From Clitopilus passeckerianus (lineage: Eukaryota > Basidiomycota > Agaricomycetes > Agaricales > Entolomataceae), in assembly GCA_944990035.1 (NCBI GenBank), contig CALYLX010000126.1, positions 2,480,001 to 2,544,000 of the forward strand: a DNA stretch of 64,000 nt, in the 5' to 3' direction. The stretch's first letter is position 1. Every line of letters begins with the position of its first letter. Below are positions 36,201-46,168 of the stretch, piece by piece. The notes beneath the pieces were generated by a model, which did not search any database, was not told the origin of the DNA, and saw nothing but the letters and a program-made list of their open reading frames with translations. The position numbers and the translations under genes are program-made.

Positions 36201-36667
36201 ATGGTCAAACGAGTTTGTCAGATTATCAAGGTATGTCTGCCATGTCGTTGATATCTGCACACATCTGCTGATCCATGCCTCCCAGTTGAAGCCTTCTGCG
36301 GTTGCGGAATACAAAGAAATTCACGCGGCCGTTTGGCCTGGAGTCCTGGCAGCAATTGAGCGTGCTAACATATATGACTACTCGATACATCACTATCCTG
36401 CCCTTCAGCTTTTGATCGCCAACTTCAAGTACGGCGGAGATGATTACGAAGGAGACATGAGGAAGGTCGCGGAAGATCCAGAGACGCAGAGATGGTGGAA
36501 GCTTACCGATGGGATGCAAGAAAGTTTCAACGAGGGTGCAGAGGGGAGCGGAAAAGATGTGCCATGGTGGACTGTCAGTTTTCGTTTCCTTCCCTTAATT
36601 GGGGTTTCCTCATGCTAATACGCTGCAACAGGAACTCGAAGAGGTATTTAGGTTTGAAGGTGCTTAA
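36201..36667 (+). CDS. L-rhamnose mutarotase family protein
   Basis: Interconverts alpha and beta anomers of L-rhamnose (YiiL/RhaM family, dimeric alpha-beta barrel). Three exons (36201-36230, 36286-36573, 36632-36667) give an exact 117-residue frame. Diagnostic pieces: MVKRVCQIIKLKPSAVAEYK, EIHAAVWPGVLAAIERANIY, YSIHHYPALQLLIANFKYGG, a segment like the family's D-x-A-x-x-DP (MRKVAEDPETQRWWKLTDGM) and the C-terminal PWWTELEEVFRFEG. The WW pairs and the catalytic-type His/Tyr positions are present. The size matches the bacterial enzyme plus a few residues. It points to use of rhamnose-containing sugars and lies next to two polysaccharide lyases. Confidence 0.87.
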
Positions 36668-38029
36668 GTCTCCATATGTTTGGGTCCAGGAGACATTCGC
36701 TTACTTTGTCATGATTTATTCACGTGTACGAAGCTTAACAAACACGGAATGTTTACTTACCACGGAGAACATTCAATTGGAAGGGTGATCCACCCATGAC
36801 ATTCGATGTAGCTCCAAAATGTTATCATCGATTGGATGCGAAGCTAAGGGCATTCTTCGCGCTCCAAAGTCAACATTTCTCCGAACACTCCACATTACGG
36901 AACCTTCTCCTTGAATGGATATATTCTCTGCTTGAAGTTCTAGAGATGGAATATACATGAACGATGAAATGAAGTGAGGGTTCGTCGCTGAGGTTTGGAA
37001 ACCATGCCGTGTAACCTTCGACATCTAAAGTAGTCTGGTTTCAAACGGTAAAATGCACCCTGGTGAACCCAAGTGTTGCAAACACCACGTTGCACTGGAA
37101 CTTTCCAGCCCTTTTATTGAGATGTCAAAACTGTCTTTGTTCACTGCCAGGTGGCGTCTGGGTATCCTTGTACCAATTCTGTTAGAGCTGATGAATTTTG
37201 GGCCAGATTCCGGTTAAATTTTGATGTTGCTACGCCAACTTGCCTCGTTTTGTGTCAGTTTTTTTGTTCCTTTTGTGCGACTATTCCTTTTTGTGTGATT
37301 TACATCTTTCTCTTGTTCCGCCAACCTGTTGTTGCCGGGCGGATGGCTCAGGTTGATTGTTCCCAATTCCTTGTCGAGGGCTATGCTTATCTCTGGGGCC
37401 AGAATATCTTACCGACGCCGGTGCCGACATTGGAAAACGTCCGTTCATGGACGTGGAGAAGAATGGAAGTCCTGAATACGCGAAATAAATGAGCTGTCGG
37501 CCTTATACTCGAGCCTCTGTGTGTTTTCAGCATCAGCATTAGGTTGTAGAATGCGATCGAGCAGCCTTCGATTGATGAAAACCATGCAGGTCCATCCATA
37601 ACATGATGTACACATATGTATCGCCCACCAACAACTCGAGGCTCGAGGTCAAAATATGCAGCCGAAATGGGGTTGAATAGGGTTCAATCTGCCAAATCAA
37701 TCGACTGAGGGAAGAAAACAACGATCTGTACAACTGCCGTCGGCTTCAACGGCCATTTTGGCAGAGATTTGACCTTCATGTGCAAACTTGATGGGGAATG
37801 CCAAGCCTACAGGATGTCCCTCGGAAAATTTCTGGCAATATGCCCTGTGGGGTAACGACAACAATCGTTTTATATATGGTTTTCGGCCATGTCAACTATT
37901 CTCATTCCTCCTTCCCTTCCTCCGCCCTTCTCTCCAATCCAATCGTTTCTTTCTCGGTTATCCAGATATTAGTCTTTCGTTTCAGGCTTGCCCAACGACT
38001 ACTATCTTTCCCCCATCCTGTCATTAACC
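36668..38029. other. gene-free region upstream of the PL14 lyase
   Basis: About 1.36 kb. A 113-codon frame at 37151-37492 is Phe/Cys-rich without motifs and is not called. A TATA-like element near 37868 belongs to the lyase promoter. Confidence 0.4.
37868..37878 (+). promoter_or_regulatory. TATA-like element of the PL14 gene
   Basis: Reads tttatatatgg about 152 bases upstream of the ATG at 38030. The leader between is CT-rich, as in highly expressed fungal promoters. Confidence 0.45.
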
Positions 38030-39283
38030 ATGTTCGCGACAAAAGCACTTTTTTTCCTGCTCGCAATTGCGCTTTATGCACAAGCCATGCCACATCACGG
38101 ACGTGCCTTCCCCAGTCACCACAGTCGTCCCACACGCCGCGGTTGCAAGCCTCATCCTCCCAAAGCTGCAGCTACAGCTGGTCACGATGTCAATGTCAAA
38201 GGCAATGCTGATGACGTGAAGCCTTCCGCTTCACCCTCCGCTTCACCTTCCGGCACCAAGCCCTCCAACGCGGCGCCTACTTCTGACGAGTCAAGCTCAT
38301 CATCATCGTCGAAAGGAAACTCCATAGGTGGTCTCCTTGGATCCCTGTTCCCCGTCTCTGGTTCCTCCAAGTCCTGGTCCACCTCGACTGCAGCCGAGAA
38401 GGCCTTTTCCTTGTCCGATTCCACCTTCCGCCCCACCAAGGTTCTCAAGGGCTTGTCTCACGACTACGTCTCTGCACCTGATGGCAAGAAGGCTATGAAG
38501 GCCCACTACCCCAAGGGATCGTACAACTTCGGTCACAATCCCATGGGTGGCTTCTCATTCTACGCACCTGGACCTTCAAACGTCGACCTGAGCACTGCCA
38601 AGGAGGCCACCTTCGGCTACTCTGTCTACTTCGGCAAGGACTTCGACTTCCAGCTCGGTGGCAAGCTTCCCGGCATTTGTGAGTACCTGCATGTTTTAAC
38701 GGTATGGATCAAATCTAATTTGTTTTCAACAGACGGTGGTGATGATGACGAAGTTGCTGTTTCTTGCTCTGGCGGACGTCGCGATTTCCGCTGCTTCTCT
38801 GCTCGCCTGATGTGGCGCGAGGATGGCAAGGGAGAGTTCTACACTTACCTCCCTGACTACACAAACTCCAAGTTCTCTGCCAACAAGAAGCTCTGCAGCG
38901 TCGCTCCTCAATCCGATTGTAACCCCACGTACGGTGCTTCCGTCGGTCGTGGTTCATTCCGCTTTGCTCGTGGCGCCTGGACTACCGTCAGCGAGCGTGT
39001 CAAGCTTAACTCTGCTGGCAAGGCTGACGGCGAGCTTGAACTCTTCGTTAACGGCAAGAGCGTCATCAACGTCAAAGGGCTCATCCTCAGGGATAGTGCT
39101 GCTGGAAGAATGCGTGGACTCCAGATGCAAACTTTCTTCGGAGGTTGGTACCACCATTTTCTCACTGAAAAATGTCAAACTGAGCTCGTTCCGCGTTTAG
39201 GTTCTCATCCCGAGTTTGCAACTCCCAAGGCACAGGATGTCTATTTCTCCGACTTTTCGGTTGCTATTACCGAAACCATCTAG
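38030..39283 (+). CDS. secreted polysaccharide lyase family 14 protein
   Basis: Beta-jelly-roll lyase acting by beta-elimination on uronic-acid polymers (alginate or glucuronan type). The signal peptide MFATKALFFLLAIALYAQAM is followed by a basic, then Ser/Pro-rich linker of about 85 residues. The catalytic domain then reads KAHYPKGSYNFGHNPMGGFS, ATFGYSVYFGKDFDFQLGGK, LPGI joined over an intron to YGGDDDEVAVSCSGGRRDFR, CFSARLMWR, CNPTYGASVGRGSFRFARGA, LELFVNGKSVINVKGL and RMRGLQMQTFFGG joined to SHPEFATPKAQDVYFSDFSV. Three exons. The long linker before the domain suggests attachment to the wall or an added spacer. Clean frame, strong codon bias towards C-ending codons, so probably well expressed. 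Confidence 0.9.
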   Translation: MFATKALFFLLAIALYAQAMPHHGRAFPSHHSRPTRRGCKPHPPKAAATAGHDVNVKGNADDVKPSASPSASPSGTKPSNAAPTSDESSSSSSSKGNSIGGLLGSLFPVSGSSKSWSTSTAAEKAFSLSDSTFRPTKVLKGLSHDYVSAPDGKKAMKAHYPKGSYNFGHNPMGGFSFYAPGPSNVDLSTAKEATFGYSVYFGKDFDFQLGGKLPGICEYLHVLTVWIKSNLFSTDGGDDDEVAVSCSGGRRDFRCFSARLMWREDGKGEFYTYLPDYTNSKFSANKKLCSVAPQSDCNPTYGASVGRGSFRFARGAWTTVSERVKLNSAGKADGELELFVNGKSVINVKGLILRDSAAGRMRGLQMQTFFGGWYHHFLTEKCQTELVPRLGSHPEFATPKAQDVYFSDFSVAITETI

Positions 39284-40326
39284 ATGATTGGATTGTTACC
39301 ACCTCACACCTCTGCATTCACAACACATACGCCTTCAAGGATCGGAATCAATGTCACCAACTAACGTACCGGATCCCATCAAGATTTCGTCTTTACAACG
39401 ATTCTTACATGAATCCGCCGTCGTACCACTCTTTTCGACCACAATCACTCACGACTACGTCGGATCGCTGCATCAATAGTTCTGTCTTTTCTCTTCTCCC
39501 TCAGTGCTGGTCGCCTTGCTTCGTTCGACGTGCTCGGAAGATCAGGTTGAGAACTTACCATTCTCGTCCTCCTCGCTCCGAAGCACCTCTTCAATAGCAA
39601 CGACACCACAAGATTCTGAATCAGTATTTCGTCGCGTCGCTGGAGCTTTGCTAATTATTCGTACGGTCCTCGTAACTTTGCTTGATGACGTTGGAACATG
39701 GATCGAGTCTGGATGACTCGCTGGTGGTTCCTTCTGCAAGGACGGTCTCGTGCGCGGGGTTATATAGGTAGACTTAGACGGTAGATCCTCTCGAGTTTTC
39801 TGTTTTGTTACTGTGTAGTTTTACTTACTGGTGGAATATACGAGAAATACCGAAAAGTGTTTGACTGGATGCTAAGCTCAACCATGTGGTTTTGACAGCA
39901 GGTGAGTGTGAAAATATGTGCAAAGTCCCCGTTATGTCCTCCGCCGACGCAAGTTCAGCCCGGCCCGTTCGTCAACCACCATGTTCTCTGCGATGAACAG
40001 TCTTCAAACCCACCGCTTCATGACAGGAGCTGCAAATTGAGCGCTTCATCTCCGCCCACGACAGATGTTGCCGCATGGAAATGCAAAACTCTTGGCTCAT
40101 CAGCCGTTCAGGCGCATTGACAGCGCTCGCCCAGGTCAGCCCCCTTTCTCGGCTCGCTGTTTCGCAAAAAAATGACGCGGAAATATGCTTCCTAACAGCG
40201 ACCTGATTCAGACAAATTTGGGAATTAGGCTGTCTGTCAGCTAGGTATAAAACTCCCCGCCTTGGCAGTCTAAGATGGTCCTCGCTGTTGCCTCTATTCT
40301 CCCCGCCTCTCTGAGCTTTGGCACAG
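39284..40326. other. intergenic region between PL14 and PL8
   Basis: About 1 kb with no supported gene. A TATA box at 40246-40252 serves the PL8 gene. Confidence 0.45.
40246..40252 (+). promoter_or_regulatory. TATA box of the PL8 gene
   Basis: TATAAAA, 75-81 bases upstream of the ATG at 40327. Confidence 0.6.
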
Positions 40327-43299
40327 ATGCGCACAATGAATGCCGCGATTAGCAGACTGCTCACACTCTTTTGCTTAACCTACACTCTTTTGTATTTATC
40401 CGCTCCTGCCGCTGCACTAGACGCGACGACTCTTCGCTCCCCACTGTCACATGGCCGTCGGTATGCCCGTTTGAGAAACGGTGCTCGTCATGTGGATCTT
40501 GCTGGCTCTTCTTCCAACGTTCCACTCAAGAGAGAACCTCGGCTCATCCGGCCATGCAAGCTCGGACAAGTCGGCTGAAGATGCCTACGACCATCTCTTA
40601 GGCAGTAGGGCCCCTACCAAGCCCAAAGCACAGGCTGATAGCTTGACCACAATCAAGACGAGGAGGGTCCAATCTATTATCGATAGCTTGAACAGTCAGA
40701 ACAAGACCATCGATGCCTGGTAGGTTCATAAGTCGACACTCGTGCAAGCAATCGGTAACAGATATCTACAGGCTCGCCACGCTCTCCCCACCGGCAAATG
40801 GCCTGATTCCGAGGTGGATTACACGACTGGCTGCGATGCTCGTCGTGCCAATTGGCCTGCACAGGACCATTGGATTCGTATCAGTATGACATGCGCTCCT
40901 CTGATGATAGGCGTACCCCTAACAGTGTGAATTTCAGGTGTTATGGCCGCAGCTTGGCACGGAGGGCTTCCCGGTGCGGAGTCTTGGGCGGGCAATGCCA
41001 ATCTTAGGTCGAAGATCGCCGTCGCGATGGATTACTGGTTTAGCCGTGACTTCACTGGGACCGGATGTCTTGAGGAGGAGGAACTGATGCATGTCCCTGC
41101 TCAAATCCCAACAATTGGCTCTGGTGTGTTATGCTCTGATTTTAGGCTGCATCTCTATGCTGAATCCTTGCCTCCAGGAATACGAACTGGTACTCCAATG
41201 TTGGCATTTTTCTACGCTTACGATCAGCTTGGTTTCTAATTTACCGTTTTCCGACCAGGTTATCCTCATCCCAAAACTTGCATTGCAAACTGGCGTTCTC
41301 TTGGGAGATACGATGACCTCTGGTCAAGTACAACACATGATCACGATGGGCACTCGCTCCTACAACTATCCTGGCCAAACTGGCGCCAACGCTCTCGATG
41401 TCTCCAGAATCGGAATGGACCAAGCCCTCGTGACTTCTGACACCTCGCTCCTCGCAAGCGCCTACAGTCGATCACACCAAGAGCTTGTGATCCAGAACGC
41501 ACCCAGGGCAGACGGGATTAGGGCAGACGGTGCTTTCGGCCAACACGATGGGATGCTCTATAACGGCAATTACGGGAAAGACTAGTAAGTACATTCCTGT
41601 TCTATCAACCATCGCCCAGTTAACTGTCTCTGACAGCTCCAATGATATTCTGGGTGCTGAGATCGATGCAGCTGGAACTGAGTACGCAGCCAACGCGGCG
41701 GCTCAAGCTGCCTTTGGAACCCTCTTCGACGGGAACAAATGGATGATTTACCGCAACTCGATTACCCAGGTGCTGCATTGGGACTTCGTGAGTTTCGCCT
41801 GCTAGTGTTCCCATACTCTCAATAACATGCTTCAAGTCTGCGATTGGTCGCTTCATCACCTTCCCTGCCATCGATGCTCAGTCAGTCATATCTCCCCATC
41901 AGTCAAACTCTATCGTTAAATCATCATTTTCAGAGCGTCCGGTAGCATCAACACGAACCTCACCAGTGTCGGTCGACTTGGGCAGCTTTGGGGCTCCCAG
42001 TCCTTAACGAACTTTGCCAACAGCCTTATGGGTTCGTCTGGCAACGCAAATGCCGGAAACCTGATCGGCAACAAGATGTTTTTCACTAATGACTACATGG
42101 TAAGTCTTGAACCTGAATAATTCTACTAAAATACTAAGGCGATAATAAGGTTCAACGAGGCTCCAACTATGTTACCACTATCAAAATGTACTCCACCCGC
42201 ACACGTCAAAGCGAATGTACGAACTCTCAGAATGTAGGATTTCACCCTCTACCTTAGCGTCGACTCCTCCTGACCTCTCCTCCCAGCCTCTCGGATTCCA
42301 TCTAGGAGATGGCGTCGTCTACAACTACCTCCGTGGTGATGAGTATGAAGATATCTCTGCTGCCTGGGACTGGAATCTAATTCCCGGCATTACCGTCGAC
42401 TATAATGCAACCCTCTTACATGCTCCAACAATCACAACCTAGGTGCCGAGGCCTTCGTCGGTGGTGCCTCTGATGGGAAGAGTGGCGCGGCGGCTATGAG
42501 ATACGGGAACCCAATCACCGGAGCACTCAAGTGGCAGAAGACCTGGTTCTTCCTCGATAATGATGTTCAATATGTCATGTTATCAGGATTGTCATCCACC
42601 AGCGGCGCTCCCGTTTACTCGGTCCTCGACCAACGCAGGCACAATGGCAACATCTACATCAACGGTGCCGTCTCGAAGACTCAAGCTGGCAAATCAACTA
42701 CAGTTGCCAAATCCTTGTGGCACGGTAGCGTTGGATATACCTTCTCATCAGCCGGCTCATCTTTGGTTGTCAATGTTGGCACGAAGAGCGGAGCCTGGTC
42801 TGCCATTGGCACTTCCGAGCAGCCTCCTACCTCCGTCGACCTCTTCGCTGCGTACATAGAGAACAAAGGCGCGGATGCCACATCCCTCGCGTACGCCGTT
42901 TTCCCTGGAACCACGCAGTCCACCTTCACCACCAAGAGCAGCCAGCTCAAGCTGACCACCGTCTCCGCTACCACATCCATCTCGGCGGTCTTCGACAAGA
43001 CATCCGAAGTCTTATATGCCACCTTTTGGTCCAGTACTGGAGGCAGCATCACCTTCACCCCAGTCTCCACCACTGCACCAATCACTGTCACCTCTAATCG
43101 CAATGCCGTCGTCATCTATAGGGTCAAGGACAGAAAGGTCATCGTATCTGAGCCTTCCCAGACACAAACCACCCTTCAAATGCGGTTGGTTCTTGGAGAC
43201 GGTACAGCCCCTTGGGCAAGCACCTCTCGCTCCAAGACATTCAATTTCAACCTTCCTACCGGTGGCTTGGCCGGTAGCACCCTTACTCAGGCTGTCTAA
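40327..43299 (+). pseudogene. secreted polysaccharide lyase family 8 protein, with two apparent frameshifts
   Basis: PL8 lyases (hyaluronate, chondroitin AC, xanthan) cleave uronic-acid polymers. The signal peptide has core LLTLFCLTYTLLYLSAPAAA. The alpha-toroid reads IDAWLATLSPTGKWPDSEVD, AAWHGGLPGAESWAGNANLR, SKIAVAMDYWFSRDF. A 22-nt exon (41178-41199) encodes NTNWYSN, probably with the catalytic Asn. Then VILIPKLALQTG, FGQHDGMLYNGNYGKD joined to YSND (catalytic-type His and Tyr), and the beta domains from PLGFHLGDGVVYNYLRGDEY to LPTGGLAGSTLTQAV. The frame breaks twice with no intron signal: at 41071-41084, in a GAG repeat between TGCL and GGTDACPCSN, and at 42416-42424, between DYNATLL and CSNNHNLG. 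Each fits one missing base. All other joins are clean, so this is a recent pseudogene or two local sequence errors. Confidence 0.75.
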
Positions 43300-43894
43300 T
43301 GTTTCAGCTGATATGCTTTAACGTCAACGCTTCGTCCCCGTCTTGCTTTCGTTCTCGATGTGGTTTTCTTTGTACTCCTGTAATCTAGACAAGATACCCC
43401 GGACTTTTTGAATAACAGACACTCTTTTATCACTCCGATTGCCTTTCCTTTTCTCAAGCTGTGTGGTTTATCAATCTTGCCTAGCCTAGCTAGGTGAATT
43501 GAAGGTCCTGGGACTACGATATATGCGTTCCTCGCGGAATCCTAGTCTCCTGATTGGGTTAGATTGCAACCTCCTGGGATTCGCATCAGGCTCCGGAGTC
43601 AACTGAGCGTTTCATGTCAGAACGGAATACTGCTGACCAAGGATGACATCCAGGAGGCGTGTTGCAAAGCTTTGCACGGCTTCCAGCCATAAGGCCCACG
43701 ACCTTGAAGGTACTCCTCACAGAAAAGGAAATCTCCTGGTCACGTGATAATTTGATGAGTGCCGGGAGGGTACTCTCGTCCGCCTGCGCCACGGGCATAA
43801 ATACTGGGTGGGCCACCCACCCTAAGCTCATTATCATCCCAATTTCCAACCTTTCCTTCAAAATCAGAACAACTAACACATTCTACTCTGTGAA
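43300..43894. other. promoter region of the first methyltransferase
   Basis: About 0.6 kb between the PL8 stop and the methyltransferase start. A TATA-like gcataaata near 43795 lies about 100 bases before the ATG. Confidence 0.45.
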
Positions 43895-44808
43895 ATGTCT
43901 TCCCACACTCACACCCACACCCATGCCGACGCATACGCTGAAGCAAACAAGGAATTATTCGATAACTTCGCCCAGACGTACGAAGACCTTGCTCTTGCTC
44001 ATGATCGTGCTCGAGCGTGAGTCTCAACATGTGGTTTCTCCGATATCTCTCTGCTGACTTATACCTATCAGGATTGCTGGTGTTGCTCGTGAGGCGTACC
44101 AATTCGACCCAGAGAGGACTGTAGCGATGGAATTTGCTTGTGGCACTGGTATGCACGTTCCCATCTTTAAAGTGTGACGTATTGAACTGTATATATCTAG
44201 GTCTCGTCACCAGAGAGCTTGTCCCCTCCACTAAGCGCATTGTTGGCGTAGATATAAGCTCTGGAAGCATCGACAAGTTCAACGAGAATGCGGCGAAGTT
44301 TAAGATTCCGAGTGACAAGATCCAAGGCCAATGCATTGAGCTCACTGGAAAAGAAGAGGAACTCGATGGGCAGAAATTCGATGTTATAATTGTAAGCCAT
44401 TTTCCTTTTCTTTTGCAACTAGCGGCTCAATACCTAAATTAGTGCTCTCAAGCATACCACCACTTTGGATCCATTGACAATATGACCCGCATGCTGGCAT
44501 CTTTCCTCAAACCAGATGGTGCCCTCCTTGTTGTCGATTTCATGGACCATCACGACACGGCTAAGATCAATGTCGAGGAAATCTTTGTCGGCACCGCTGA
44601 GGAAGCGATGAAGATGCCCAAGCACAAGGACGTCCAACACGCAGTCCCTCACATCCACGGGATTGCAGAGGTAGCCATGCATGGCGCTACCGACAATGCA
44701 GGACTCGTTGATTTTGAGTACAAGTATGTTTTTACCTCTTTCTCTCCAGACGGCCGGAAACAGCCATTCTTCGTTGTCAAAGCTGTGAAGCCAATGTCAG
44801 CGGCTTAG
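43895..44808 (+). CDS. class I SAM-dependent methyltransferase, paralogue 1
   Basis: Soluble Rossmann-fold methyltransferase. The N-terminus has an alternating His/Thr tract (MSSHTHTHTHADAYAEANKE), then LFDNFAQTYEDLALAHDRAR. Motif I (TVAMEFACGTG joined to LVTREL) binds SAM and is followed by KRIVGVDISSGSIDKF (motif II acidic end). After an intron, CSQAYHHFGSIDNMTRMLAS (motif IV/V region), FLKPDGALLVVDFMDHH and a C-terminal beta hairpin VFTSFSPDGRKQPFFVVKAV. Four exons, all joins in frame, about 240 residues. The closest relative in the window is the next gene. The methyl acceptor is unknown. Confidence 0.87.
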
Positions 44809-45059
44809 AGGGATTTTATTTTGACGACCCTATGATCAACCTTACTGGTGTTAAATGTATCGAATTGAGCATTACTTACTGTTTCTGCTGTAATAGTTAT
44901 CGATATCTACTATGAAATATATGCCTACCAGTCTCCAATAGTGCCATACATATGGAGATAAATCTTAGAATCGAAATGTCATCCGATGAGTCCACGACGA
45001 TCTCAGAGATTACGACTGTTGGTTGGACTCCTTCCCATTGATATCGTCTCTGCTATTTG

Positions 45060-46024
45060 ATGTCCTCCCATGAGAACCACGAAGCGAACGTGAAAGCCAA
45101 CAGGGAGTTCTTCGATGGCCTTGCTCATAAGTATGAATCCCCACGCGCCATAGAGCGTGCTCGAAGGTGACTTCTCAAGTTTGGTCGACTCACATCGTTG
45201 CTTATGACGATTGCGACCAAGAACTGCTGCGGCCATCAAGAAGGTATGCATCTTGGATGAGGAGGCTACCACTGTCATGGACTTTGCTTGTGGAACAGGT
45301 GCTTGACCCATAACCGCTCTTGAAGTGTCAGCTTATCCTGAAATAGGCCTGGTCTCTAGGGAGCTGATAGCAGATGTGAAACGGGTCGTTGGAGTCGATG
45401 TGAGCCAAGGAATGGTTGACCAATTCAATGCACGGGTATTCAACCAAGGCATATCCACGGAAGAGATGCAAGCTTTTTGCATAGAACTGAAAGGGGTCTC
45501 TGGCGAGCTCAGCGATGAGAAGTTTGACCTCATAATGGTAAGTTCGCTTGATGGTCCAGGGTACTCGACTGAACTGACGACATCAATATGTATTTCAGTG
45601 CGCATCTGCCTATCACCACTTTACAGACATTGACGAAACTACGCGGGTACTTGCATATTTCCTGAAGCCAGGGGGGACACTCGCCATAATTGATCTGCAA
45701 AACCCAGCGGATCCCGAATTTGAGAAACTGAACGAACCCGAGGGCGAGGATAAGGTGCACGATCGTCAACATGCCGCGGAGAACCCTCTACCGGGTGAAC
45801 ACAAACATGGGCATCATCATGTAGAGGGGAGTGATACCGTAATACCCAAAGATACCGCGCATGTGCACCACCATAACGGGCTACGTAAAGCCCAAATCCT
45901 CCAAGCCCTTGAAAATGCTGCTCTGGAGTCCGTGAAGTTTGACCCTGCGTTTTCAGCCTTGCAGTTTCGTCACAAGGTCCAGCTCTTCATAGCCACCGGA
46001 AAGAAAGGGGACACAAGGTCTTGA
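45060..46024 (+). CDS. class I SAM-dependent methyltransferase, paralogue 2
   Basis: Tandem duplicate of the preceding gene, 252 bases downstream in the same orientation with matching intron positions. Start MSSHENHEANVKANREFFDG. Motif I is VMDFACGTG joined to LVSREL, then KRVVGVDVSQGMVDQFN and CASAYHHFTDIDETTRVLAY, FLKPGGTLAIIDLQNP. Unlike paralogue 1 it has a His-rich insertion before the last helix (GEHKHGHHHVEGSD and DTAHVHHHNG), which could bind metal, and it ends with FRHKVQLFIATGKKGDTRS. Lacks the HTHTHT start. It converges with REV1 across 145 bases. The substrate is unknown. Confidence 0.85.
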
Positions 46025-46168
46025 TTGGATATTTATCCTCTTCAATCATAATCTGGATCCCTTTAATTAACTTGAAACTGTCATGATTGTCGAACGAATG
46101 AAGTACCTTGTGAGAACCCAGCCCTGGTTCATGCGGTGCCAGAATGTCTCCCTGAAAGTACACATGGA

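Noticed and set aside
37151..37492. 113-codon plus-strand frame, Phe/Cys-rich
   Set aside because: No recognisable motif, weak codon bias and no convincing promoter. Left unannotated, though a lineage-specific gene cannot be excluded.
38182..39178. Minus-strand frames of 70-90 codons inside the PL14 gene
   Set aside because: Shadows caused by strong codon bias of the lyase gene.
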